From: Nematostella vectensis | Taxonomy: Eukaryota; Cnidaria; Anthozoa; Actiniaria; Edwardsiidae | Assembly (NCBI RefSeq): GCF_932526225.1 | Contig: NC_064037.1 | Span: 14,955,703-15,019,702 of the forward strand | DNA: 64,000 nt | Direction of reading: 5' to 3' | Shown: piece by piece, positions 18,017 to 27,297 of the stretch | Position numbering within the stretch: position 1 is the first letter of the stretch | Layout: each line of letters begins with the position of its first letter | Notes under the pieces: generated by a model | The model's input: the letters and a program-made list of their open reading frames with translations, nothing else | Databases searched by the model: none | What the model was told of the DNA's origin: nothing | Position numbers and translations under genes: made by a program

Positions 18017-18787
18017 CTAAAGTCGGCTGGTAGTACGAGGTGTTAAAAACCAATCTACGAACGGTAAACTATCCCATCTTGACCGTTCGAACGTCTCGCA
18101 TCGCGTCCCTAACCTTTCCTCTTCTGCCCACATCATAAGATACATCTGGTAGTCCAACTCGCGAACGAAATCTCTATCAACCACAAAGGTTTTACCTCTA
18201 AGAAACGAGGCGAATACATCACCACCCTCGTCAATCAACGGGAAGATTTCACGCCGCGTCTCGGTATCATTCTCACCGCCAAACAGTCCAAGGTAAACTA
18301 AAAATTTCACTTCGCGCGGGAAATCCCGCACGGTCGGCAAGCCATACTCGTTACGACTCTCGTCTATGACGTATCGACTCTCGTTCATGGCTTGCTGAAT
18401 CCCCGTCTCCATCATGAACTCTAATGCTTTCTCTCTGAACCTCGATCCTACACTTAGGCAGTAGGCATGAAACGATTCGCACTCCCTCCTGTGATCTTCA
18501 TAATCGAAAGATTCTTCGCCGGAGAGCTCTTTGTATCCAATACTCATAATATTCAGGTCACATACGCATAGCTTATCGCTCACTAACGGTCTCCTACATA
18601 CTGGACAGGTCGCAGAGCGGAGTCTAAGCACACATTTCAGATGATTTCCGTGCCCGCATTCTAACTCGGCGCTTGTTTCTTTTTGCACCTCCTCTAAACA
18701 AATCGAGCACAGGATGGGTTCTTCGGGACTACCCGACGGCGGTGGTGGCTGCTCTTCAACCGTACGTTCAACTGTTCGTCTCTCCAT
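18017..18787 (-). CDS. RING-H2 finger protein, possible viral E3 ubiquitin ligase
   Basis: A 256-residue protein. It begins with the shared leader peptide (MERRTVERTVEEQPPPP). The RING finger spans residues 27-64 with C27-x2-C30, C44-x-H46, H49-x2-C52 and C61-x2-C64, the C3H2C3 spacing of RING-H2 ligases. The remaining ~190 residues are acidic and helical and not recognised; they could bind the substrate. A role in steering host ubiquitination is the usual expectation for viral RING proteins, but nothing here shows the target. The frame is intact. It is preceded by an early-type leader and lies in the same direction as the zinc-repeat, ankyrin and TFIIB-like genes. Confidence 0.85.
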   Translation of the reverse strand: MERRTVERTVEEQPPPPSGSPEEPILCSICLEEVQKETSAELECGHGNHLKCVLRLRSATCPVCRRPLVSDKLCVCDLNIMSIGYKELSGEESFDYEDHRRECESFHAYCLSVGSRFREKALEFMMETGIQQAMNESRYVIDESRNEYGLPTVRDFPREVKFLVYLGLFGGENDTETRREIFPLIDEGGDVFASFLRGKTFVVDRDFVRELDYQMYLMMWAEEERLGTRCETFERSRWDSLPFVDWFLTPRTTSRL

Positions 18788-18840
18788 TTTATTAAACTGT
18801 TCACGTCTTTAAACCGCTTTTCAATTTTTTGACACCACAT
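18788..18840 (-). promoter_or_regulatory. Early-type leader of the RING gene
   Basis: Minus strand: CAAAAAATTGAAAAGCGG, TTTAAAGACGTGAACAG, TTTAATAAA then ATG. The CACATCTA part is degenerate here. Confidence 0.75.
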
Positions 18841-18861
18841 ACCAAAGCATGTCTCTCACGC

Positions 18862-19669
18862 CTACCCATCGAAACACTCTTCCAACATTTCCTTCTCTTG
18901 CTCATCAAGACACCAATCCCAAAACCTATCTGGATGCCAAGTCTTGGGTAAAAGCTCGTCCTCAAGGTCCCTGAGAAATCTGCGTTTGTGGTGGTACTTG
19001 AACAGTTCCTCGTGTATAGCGTCCCACCAAAGACCTCCACGGCACAGCGCCACGGTCTTATCGAAACCACTCTCGCGCTCCCACACCTCGGCTTCTTCAC
19101 CAAAGCCGCCCTCATATGCCTCCCACATTGGTTTCTCAAAGTCTGTCGCACCCCAACCCTTGCACAACTCGACGACGTTGGCGTGACCGTGCTCCGCCGC
19201 CCATAACAGGGCCGAGTTGAAGTTCGTCGCGCCCCACTCTTTGCACAGCTTGACAATTTCAACGTGTCCGTCCGCAGCGGCGGACGCTATGGACTCGTCA
19301 AAGTTGGTGGCACCCCACTCTTTACACAATTTAACGACCTCAACGTGACCGCACTTCGCTGCTTCAGACATAGCCCAGTCAAACTCCACAGCGCCCCACT
19401 CTTTACACAGCCTAACGATCTCGACGTGCCCACCAGCCGCCGCGGACTCCATAGCCAAATCAAACCCCGTCGCGCCCCACCCTTTCAAAAGCTTGACGAT
19501 CTCCACGTGACCCTCACCCGCCGCGTCCTGTATAGCCTTGTTGAAGCTGGTGGCACCCCAATCTTTACACCGCTTGACGATCCCCACGTGACCACATCGA
19601 CTCCCTACACCTCTTCAAGTACCCGGTGTCTCCACGCCTCGCGGCCTCCCACATTGACAATTCCGACAT
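18862..19669 (-). pseudogene. Ankyrin-repeat gene with frameshift/deletion near its start
   Basis: About 240 residues of open frame show at least six ankyrin-type repeats of the pattern GHVEIVKLCKEWGATNF-x5-AA, as in large DNA virus ankyrin proteins, and then a non-repeat C-terminal part (~residues 160-241). This frame has no ATG at its start. The likely true start is the ATG at 19669, right after an early-type leader, but that frame (MSELSMWEAARRGDTGYLKR) stops after about 34 codons. The switch to the repeat frame would fall near 19595. The first repeat there is also too short, so a deletion that shifted the frame is the simplest explanation. Ankyrin proteins usually bind other proteins; here the copy is probably inactive. 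Confidence 0.75.
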
Positions 19670-19733
19670 TATTTATTGTACCGCCCACGTCTTTAAACCA
19701 TTTTTTCGAATTTTTTTAGATGCGCCAATTTAC
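19670..19733 (-). promoter_or_regulatory. Early-type leader of the ankyrin gene
   Basis: Minus strand: GCATCTAAAAAAATTCG, AAAAATGGTTTAAAGACGTG, GGCGGTACAATAAATA, then ATG. The AACAGTTT part differs, while the TTTAAAGACGTG core is kept. Confidence 0.72.
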
Positions 19734-19791
19734 ATCTACTCCGAACTGATAGTTTTCTGGAAATCCTGATTTCTCTGGAAATCAGGAAATA

Positions 19792-20718
19792 TCATACCAC
19801 ATCAGGTGTACCCAGGACTGTAGCCACTTCTTTCGCTTTCCTACCGATGGTTAACTCGGAGATGCCGGCTCTTTCGGAGAAATTTTTAAGCGTAATATCG
19901 ATCTTTTTTTGCCGTATCCAGTAATAGGTTAAAGCGGCCGCAAAGGATTGTGGGCGAGCGCGATTCAACTTAGACGAGCGATTCTTAGTCCTGTAGTAAA
20001 GCTGAACTACCTCCTCCTTTTGTGTAAGAGAAGCCGAGAATCTACCCATCACATCGTGAATGTGATGCACAACGGTGGGAGACGCCCCGTGTAGTAAGTA
20101 ATCTTTAGGTGCGCTAACACTAAAGATTTTTAGACCCTTAAGGCAACTCTTCTTGCTCAATCCAAAAGTTTCCATCAAGTTTTTCGGTGTCTGACACTTA
20201 CCGGACATCTTGTAGGCGTAGTAGATGCATGCAAAGACGATCGCCTTCCGCGGGTCGCCGCGAAAAATCTGGCCCCTCGTCACCTGAGTGTATATCTCGT
20301 TAGCTTTGGCTACAATTACCCCACTAAAACCCATGTTTTCCACATCCTTGTCAATATTTCTATCCTCAGACCTACGTACCTGGACCCGACTTGGATTCGA
20401 AGACCGTTTGCCGTCGGAATGTCCGTAAAAACGCCATTCCCTTTCGTGCGCGATCACGCGCTGCATCTGTTCCCCACACTCTAAGCAACTAGTGACCCCG
20501 TTTTCTGTGACTAGGTCGTCATGATTGCAAAGGGCGTCACTACTACCCTCGTCTCCCAAGGAGGCTCTACTAGTCTCGTATTTGGCGAGGGCTTGATCAA
20601 ACAGTGCAAATCCCGACACGAGAATGGGGATGTTAACCTCAGGCATCGGTCCGTCGAGAGTATTATGTGATGGTGGTGACTGATCTTCAGCCATACGTTC
20701 AACCGTTCGTTCCTCCAT
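19792..20718 (-). CDS. TFIIB-like transcription initiation factor
   Basis: A 308-residue protein. After the shared leader peptide (MEERTVERMAEDQSPP; LDGPMPEVNIPIL, ~21-33) comes a zinc ribbon with C64, H66, C78 and C81, followed by the TFIIB-type EWRFYG segment (~93-98) and an Arg/Ser-rich linker. Residues ~115-205 and ~215-305 are helical and resemble two cyclin folds (AIVFACIYYAYKMSGKCQTP; FAAALTYYWIRQKK; FSERAGISELTIGRKAKEV). TFIIB links promoter DNA to RNA polymerase. Large DNA viruses encode such factors, but I do not know it as a standard Polinton gene. The start lies within the right terminal repeat, directly after an early-type leader. The frame is intact, so it may direct transcription from the element's conserved boxes. 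Confidence 0.85.
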   Translation of the reverse strand: MEERTVERMAEDQSPPSHNTLDGPMPEVNIPILVSGFALFDQALAKYETSRASLGDEGSSDALCNHDDLVTENGVTSCLECGEQMQRVIAHEREWRFYGHSDGKRSSNPSRVQVRRSEDRNIDKDVENMGFSGVIVAKANEIYTQVTRGQIFRGDPRKAIVFACIYYAYKMSGKCQTPKNLMETFGLSKKSCLKGLKIFSVSAPKDYLLHGASPTVVHHIHDVMGRFSASLTQKEEVVQLYYRTKNRSSKLNRARPQSFAAALTYYWIRQKKIDITLKNFSERAGISELTIGRKAKEVATVLGTPDVV

Positions 20719-20771
20719 TTTATTAAACTGTTCATGTCTTTAAGCCACTTTTTCAAAAATTTTTTAGATGT
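20719..20771 (-). promoter_or_regulatory. Early-type leader of the TFIIB-like gene
   Basis: Minus strand: CACATCTAAAAAATTTTTG, AAAAAGTGGCTTAAAGACAT, GAACAGTTTAATAAA, then ATG. It is the terminal-repeat twin of the polymerase leader. Confidence 0.77.
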
Positions 20772-20776
20772 GAAGC

Positions 20777-20804
20777 CGAGAGGCTAGCCCCTCGAGCTCC
20801 CTCT
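20777..20804. repeat. GC-rich hairpin repeat, copy 6 (in right TIR)
   Basis: CCGAGAGGCTAGCCCCTCGA then GCTCCCTC, the mirror of copy 1. Confidence 0.85.
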
Positions 20805-21800
20805 GGGTGTGATGTGTGTGGTTGCTAAGACTTTCGAAGGGGTCCGCGTGGGGGGCGGTGGGGTCTAAAGTCTACGCACACCTCCGCCAAGCCTTGGGAC
20901 AAACGACAGCTAAACCCTCTGCCTAGGTGCGATACGTGACAAATGATTGGCAGGTGGGCGTGGCTATCACGTGACAAATGATTGACGGGTAGGTGTGGCC
21001 GTGTTCGCGCATGCAAGAGATCTTTGGCGAACTCGCGCATGCGCAGACCGCGATCAAAAAAACTTTTGCGCGATCGATCAAATCTTGCGCCAGCTGCGCC
21101 AAAACACTACTACTAAAGCTGCGGTCTTGGGCTGTCAGTAAAATAATCCAACATTGATTTGGGGGAGGGGGTTTGGTGGGAGGATATCAAAGTCACTATG
21201 CTACATAATTTAGATTTCCATTTGAAACTACGTTTAGGGCGTTAAATTTTTCATCATTTTTGTCGCTGATTGTGGTCCCGTGGCGCATTCAGTCCAAGAT
21301 GGCGGCGGGTGTGATACGGGAGTATCAAAATCGTACATCTCATCATCTTTTGATGGCACAAGAAACTTGGTTATGTGAAACAAATTACCGTAAAATGACA
21401 AAAGCGCAACGGGTTATCAGGTTGTTTATCCACAAGCCTATTTTGTCGTTATTAGTTGATACACATCTCATGAATGTTTAGAATTTCTGCTATAATGATA
21501 TTCGCAACCTCTTTATTCTTATATTTTGGCACAATATTTACAACAACAAAAAAACACGTATCGATTATTTTCTTCATGATTTTCCGATTTCCCAATTTTA
21601 TAGAACTCGAAACGATATGATAATATTCGCAGCTTCTATTCTTATATTTTGGCACAATATTTAAAAAAATACATGTATCAATCATTTCTTCTTAATTTTG
21701 TAGTCTGTTTGGCTCTCATATCAATCAATGGCAGTGTTTTTTCCAAATGGTCTAAAAGAGCCTGGGGCGAGCTCACGGGTAGTACCCGAACCCCCTGTCC

Positions 21801-22056
21801 AAATCACGGGCAAACCAGACGAAATGTTCGTGTCTGTGTACCGAATATATCTGTTTTAAAGCCAATTTATTGGAGTTGTTGTCATAGATTGATCTGGTTC
21901 CGTTTTAGCCGTGATTCATTTTCCTCTCTTATCTCGATTCACCTTTTCCCCACTCGTAATAAAATACAACAGGGTAGGAAGCTCCACGAGCTGGCATTTA
22001 CAACTTCCACTCTTTGATATTCGATACACGAACATTTCGTCTGGTTTGCCTGTGGT
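21801..22056. repeat. Inverted repeat pair, possible small hairpin element
   Basis: CAAACCAGACGAAATGTTCG at about 21811-21830 recurs in reverse complement at about 22030-22049. Homology extends to ~45 bp per arm with a ~165 bp spacer. No clear target duplication was seen. Confidence 0.6.
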
Positions 22057-23625
22057 CTTATTCATGCTGTTTTGAATTTTGCTGTGTTAGAATTAGAAAT
22101 ACACAAGTGATCATTAGGTTATCATGAACACAGACAGTTTTATTCTGCAGTTTAGAAGGCTTCACACTGAACATAACAATACTTTCTTACTGTCTGAGAC
22201 TCAAGTGAGACTTAACTTGTTATTTAGGCTGAATTCAGGCTGGATGTTCTTATAAAAATGTTCTTATACATTCAAAAAAAATATATTACAAGAGTGTACT
22301 GCTTTATTGTTGGTTTTTTATAGCCTGCAGCAAGTAGAACAATCGTGATTAACTGCCAAACCAAGTTTGATTACAGTTATTGTATTTAGTTCAATAGGTC
22401 TGGACCTTTCCCGTTCGGGGATAGCGCCTAGTCAATCATACCACCTTGACCAATCAAGATGCGATTCGTCTATGCGTTTAGATGGACGATTGACAATAAC
22501 TCATTTCCGGAACGAGACCAGGGCTTGTTCTCGGTTGTCGTGATGCTTCGTTGCCAGGGGCGTACGCAGTCTTTAGCCCTGCAGTCACTTATTGGCATAA
22601 CGAGGGGTAAAAATTCAAATGTTTACCCCTTCGGCTTCAGTTTTATATATATGATGAGGATAAAAAAAAACCATAAGTTTCTTTATCATGGTAGTCTACA
22701 AATGATTTCCATATTGTTATGTCGGTCAGTGCCACGCGACGACTGAAGTCCTATTTCATATCGAGGATGACAGAGGATCGTGTAATATTCTCAAAAGTCT
22801 GACGCATTGACGCCAATTTCAAACCCAAAAGCGGGAGCTATGAAATCTTCACGGGGATGCGGGGCCAGGCCCTCATTCAGCTTCTGAATGCTTTGACTGC
22901 AACTTGTTAAAAATTACCCCATACGACCCTGGTTGCACGCTAGCTTTTCCGCGCCAGACCAGCGAAATACAGAGAAAAGAGGCCTCTGCTAGCAGGGAAG
23001 AGGCTACGAGTTTTGGCTATAAATAAGAGCTAGAAGTGGCATTGATTAAGAGAGTATCAAACTGACCCTGAGCTTGACCTGATCACGTCTCGAACAGTAT
23101 TGGCGACAGATTTGGGATTTGAGTGTTGTAATTCTCTGTCGATAATCGTGAGAAATGATTAGAAGACACTAAGAAATACCGGCACGTGCAGGCAAATCAC
23201 GTGTCTAGCCACGGTAAGCAATGATCCCATTGTTAAGGTAAAGCAAAGGTTGATTTCTTAAAGCCGCATTATCACCAGTTCACTTCCGACGGAAACCTCG
23301 ACCGTTAAAAGACAAAAAAATCTATTACAATCCGAGATATTTAACATGCCATCCGCTCTAAATTATCAATCACATCCTCGAAGAAACTTGCAATAGGAAT
23401 CTGCTTTCAATATTTTGAATTTTTTTTTTTTGCGTTTTCCTTTAAAACGAGATTGTTAACGTAATCCACCGGAAGTAACCTGGTGATAATCGCCGGCTTT
23501 AAGTGCGCACAGTCAACTAGCTATAGCAGACTGAAGAGTGCTATAAATTAAAGGGATGCAACGCGGCCAACGCGGCCATCACGATAAAGAGAAATAACAC
23601 ATTCCTAACAAAAGTAACGCAATCT

Positions 23626-23642
23626 TATTTATTTATTTATTT

Positions 23643-23713
<71 letters not shown>

Positions 23714-23754
23714 TTCATTCATTCAATCATTCATTCATTCATTCATTCATTCAT

Positions 23755-23824
<70 letters not shown>
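23626..23824. repeat. (TTTA)n / (TTCA)n microsatellite
   Basis: About 200 bp of TTTA repeats with an inner block of TTCA units (about 23714-23754). Confidence 0.98.
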
Positions 23825-23825
<1 letters not shown>

Positions 23826-24443
23826 GGCTTCTACCACTCTAAAAGCGGTAAGGTTGACACAACAGAGCACGGCTCCAACTCAAGTGTATGTTGTTCTAGA
23901 ACCATAACACGCTAAGTATTGTGTTTTACGCAGGAGTTAATGTTTCAAGGATCATTAAGGTTGCAGGCTTTCCCTGTGTCCCGCCCACGACAGCTTTCAG
24001 GGATTCCAAGAGTATGTGTATGTTCTTTTGCATATAAAAAAACACAAACAAGACAAATGGTATATTGAGTTTAAACTAGAAATCTTAATGCAATAATTGC
24101 AAGTTTCACAAAACAGGTGATAAAGTTACAATGTTACTTTATGTCATGTCATGTCATTCGCCTCACAATTACACTCCTCCTTATTATCCCCTTATTAGAA
24201 ATATGCTTAATGATCATTCTTTAGATGGTTACGAGGCTAATAGTGGCACCTTTCAAGGCCCACTTGTTGTTAACGGTCTTCTTTCAATAACAATTCCAGC
24301 ATATTTTTTAAAGGATATAAGTCAGACGCAACGCCTTAGTCGCGCCAGACGAGAAAGAGGAACGAACCTGCTCACATCTCAACTACGAACAGTACATTGC
24401 GCTTAACAAGGGAGATTCTCTTTATCGGAAGCGTTTGTCAATA

Positions 24444-25604
24444 ATGCATCATACTAATGAGAGCTTGTTCTTGCTCAATTCAAGTTCAGAGCACAACCAT
24501 GGTGTGTCACAGTACGTCGAGTCGGTCCTGCTGCACACGCTACGCTTATTTTTAGTCACCCTTATTATCCTCGTCTCGCTTGTCGGAAACCCTCTTTTGC
24601 TCAGAGCGGTGTGGATCCAAAAAGGACCAAAGACTATAACGTACTATCTCGTCAGTAACCTAGCGCTTAGCGAGATGGTCAGCACGAGCTGTTTGCCGTT
24701 CCTGTTTGCATACATGGAATTGAAGAGCTGGCCATTTGGAGAAGTCGCTTGTCATATCATAGCGCCGTTACAACAGCTCGCAGGGTTAGTTGTTACTGGA
24801 ACGCTATCCGCCCTCGCCTTCTACAGATGCAGCGTCGTCTTGTGGCCACTCAAAATTCGAAGAACGCGCTTCAAGAAACTCTCTGCTTTGGCTGTCTGCT
24901 GTGGACTGTGGACTTCCTCGCTTTTTGCTGTTGTGCCTCTTTTCATGTATAACAAAGTGATTGATACAACCAATGGGGTGTCTTGGTGCTTAACGATGTT
25001 TCCCGGGGACAAACTTCAAGACTACCCGTCTAAGCCTTACCGTGTACTTATTCTATTCCACTTCATGCTCAATTTCGTAGTCTCGGCGGTAATCATGGTG
25101 GTATCATATAGCATTATCCTCCTCCGCCTGGGTTTCTGCCCCAAAATGCACCTTTCCACCGACAAACACCGGGATGTAAAGTTGACTGTTTACACTAACC
25201 CATCTAGCACAGAAACATGCACAGAAGCATTTGACATCGACACGAGCCCTAATGTGAAACCTAACAAAATAGCTCAGCCGCAGACAAAAAAGCATGATGA
25301 CTCTTATCAGAGAGATGACGAGACCGAAAGTGAGATCGCCGAATATGAAGTGGACCTTTTAAAGATGATTTACGCGATTGTCATCATATTTCTGGTATGC
25401 TACTTCCCTTATCAAACGTTTTTCTTACTGGAAAATTTTGCTGGTTTGTCGTGGCACAATTTCTATTATTTTGATATTCTAAGGGCGTATGTGTACGTTT
25501 TAACTTGCGTGCCCAATGCTCTCCATCCCATTTGCTACGGCATTATGAGTAAGTTTTATTCAAAGGAGTTGGCAAAAATATGCAAATGCTGTATCCGTCA
25601 TTAG
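24444..25604 (+). CDS. Class A (rhodopsin-like) G protein-coupled receptor
   Basis: A single-exon receptor of 386 residues from the first ATG (24444); the open frame extends upstream only from a TTG. The N terminus has glycosylation sites (NES, NSS). Seven hydrophobic segments are visible. TM1 holds the GN motif (LVGNPLLL). TM2 has NLALSE where most family members have NLAxxD. TM3 starts with the disulfide cysteine (GEVACHI) and ends YRC instead of DRY. The second extracellular loop has its partner cysteine (SWCLTM). TM6 has CYFPYQ (CWxP-like). TM7 has HPICY in place of NPxxY. The third inner loop is long and polar (~95 residues). It looks peptide/amine-receptor-like; the ligand cannot be told from sequence. 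The altered TM2, TM3 and TM7 motifs suggest unusual activation. Confidence 0.88.
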   Translation: MHHTNESLFLLNSSSEHNHGVSQYVESVLLHTLRLFLVTLIILVSLVGNPLLLRAVWIQKGPKTITYYLVSNLALSEMVSTSCLPFLFAYMELKSWPFGEVACHIIAPLQQLAGLVVTGTLSALAFYRCSVVLWPLKIRRTRFKKLSALAVCCGLWTSSLFAVVPLFMYNKVIDTTNGVSWCLTMFPGDKLQDYPSKPYRVLILFHFMLNFVVSAVIMVVSYSIILLRLGFCPKMHLSTDKHRDVKLTVYTNPSSTETCTEAFDIDTSPNVKPNKIAQPQTKKHDDSYQRDDETESEIAEYEVDLLKMIYAIVIIFLVCYFPYQTFFLLENFAGLSWHNFYYFDILRAYVYVLTCVPNALHPICYGIMSKFYSKELAKICKCCIRH

Positions 25605-26470
25605 AACATTTACAAAAAAACTCTCTTTTTATCCAAAGTGAGTCATAACTGAAAAGAAAGACACACGGTTAAGTAATTACTAGCGTGCTGAAAGGTTTTC
25701 AGCTAAACGCATCCTATTCTCGAAGTTTAGTCACTTATCATTTAAAGCGTAACCTAAACGTTCCTTAAACACTATAATAGAGGGCTTCGGTTCGCCGCAA
25801 AAGCGACCAATCTTGCATGAATGGATAAGCAAAACACTAAGGTCTTTGAATAGGAAAAGCATGAAAGAGAGCATGGCAGAGTGGATGGCTAACTGTCGCC
25901 TTGTCGATGTATTTAAGTGACAAACGCCATTTTCTATAGAATGATAAACGAAGTTTGATTTATTTGGATACAGTATCCCTTGTGTAAAATACAATAATAT
26001 TTGTAAGACAAATATTATTATGCCTCTTATGGCGAGTGTAAGTAGGTATTTTTTGCAATTTTACCTATTTTTACAAGATTTATATATAGATTAATATGCA
26101 TGGAAGTTTTTGCAGAATGATAAATTACAGAACGAATATATATATATATACAGTATAGGATTGTAGTAGTATAGTAGTATATTTTAGCCAATTTCTTGGT
26201 TGTTCTAGACTGCGATGATGAGATAAACGCAAAGCCGATTGATAAACCTATCATGTTATAATCCTGAAATAAAGACGATTTACTAAGTATAATAGGAAGA
26301 ATCGCTTTTGATGAGTTATGTGTTGATAACTATGAATGCAATAGTGATCGCATCTTTTGCCGGGAGGGGCATTTCAATAAAAACAGACGAGGGTGATCGT
26401 CAGCAAAATTCATTTCAACCCTGAGGTCCGGTCAGGGTGGGCCCCGGACACTCGACTGCGTCTCGTTGCG

Positions 26471-26544
26471 TAAATTTTTGTTCATGACACCCTGTGACGT
26501 TATCTGTGAATCCATCGAAGACGCACGCAAGAATGAGATCACTC
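26471..26544. repeat. Half copy of the 27129-27297 hairpin element
   Basis: TGACACCCTGTGACGTTATC and GACGCACGCAAGAATGAGAT match the right arm of the full element with several substitutions. Confidence 0.7.
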
Positions 26545-27128
26545 CACATCACTTTTAGCGGGTGATAAAAAAAAAAAAAAATATCAAATGCGACTTTTTA
26601 AATTCATAAACGATGCTGGAGGATAACCAAGGAAAAATCTACTGACAGCCTAAATTCTTAGAAGAGTGTATCAGCTTCTCGGTGCTAGTGTTTTGAATAT
26701 GGACAATCATTCGGGAACGAAAGGAACCGACGGCTATTGTACGAGAGGCGTCCTCTCCAGTATCTTTTCGCGGTGCGTTTCGCGGTGCTCACGAATAAAT
26801 AAAACACATGTTAACATAACATATTGTCAATTAAGACTACCCTCGGTAATAATCCCGGATGTGACAAGACTAATCAAGACAAAACAGCCGGGATTTATTT
26901 TGTTGAAAGTATCTCTCTTCACAATTACCATTTGCGCTGAAAAAGTTGTTTTGAAATATTCGCGAATAGGAAAAGCTAATATGGATTATACAACGACACT
27001 AGTAAATCGCGCGCTCTGATTGGTCAGGGTTCCATGTGTTATTAGAGGACACACACGCTTGGCTTCAGCATGTGGCAAGCTCCCCAAACCTAGATTGCAG
27101 CGTAAGAAGACATTTTCATTGTTGTGTT

Positions 27129-27297
27129 AAACAAATAGATCGCATTTTTTTGCGTCTGTCCTCTGATAGATACATAGCAGACGCCACAGTGTGTCATTAA
27201 CAATAGTCACGTACTTTTTTTTGTTAATGACACCCTGTGACGTCATCTGTGCATCTATCAAAGGACAGAACGCACGCAAAAATGAGATCTTTTTGTT
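27129..27297. mobile_element. Palindromic hairpin MITE, ~170 bp
   Basis: The left arm (AACAAATAGATCGCATTTTT, then TGCGTCTGTC and GATAGAT) is the imperfect reverse complement of the right arm (ATCTATCAAAGGACAGAACG, ending GATCTTTTTGTT). The two arms fold over almost the whole length around a short centre near 27216. Confidence 0.75.

Larger units (their letters stand above)
3382..21114. mobile_element. Polinton/Maverick (adintovirus-like) element, 17.7 kb
   Basis: The element is bounded by ~412 bp terminal inverted repeats that start AGTAGTAGTG and end CACTACTACT. It is flanked by a 5 bp direct repeat AAAGC (3377-3381 and 21115-21119); Polintons normally duplicate 6 bp, so one base may have diverged. 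Inside are the diagnostic Polinton genes: protein-primed type B DNA polymerase, retroviral-type integrase, A32/FtsK-like ATPase, a capsid candidate and a penton candidate. Genes are dense, intronless and arranged in blocks (polymerase +, integrase -, virion block +, regulatory block -). The core replication and virion genes are open, but two genes are broken and a LINE sits at 15428-16437, so this copy is probably not fully functional. Whether the lineage makes particles is inferred from gene content only. Confidence 0.93.
20702..21114 (-). repeat. Right terminal inverted repeat of the Polinton
   Basis: Reverse complement of 3382-3792. It ends CACTACTACT at 21114, followed by AAAGC. It carries the hairpin repeat, the early-type leader and the first codons of the TFIIB-like gene. 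Confidence 0.92.
21115..24443. other. Host intergenic DNA right of the Polinton
   Basis: Mostly AT-rich DNA. It holds an inverted-repeat pair (21801-22056) and a long TTTA/TTCA microsatellite (23626-23824). No exon with splice context was identified. The upstream region of the GPCR gene lies at its right end. Confidence 0.5.
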
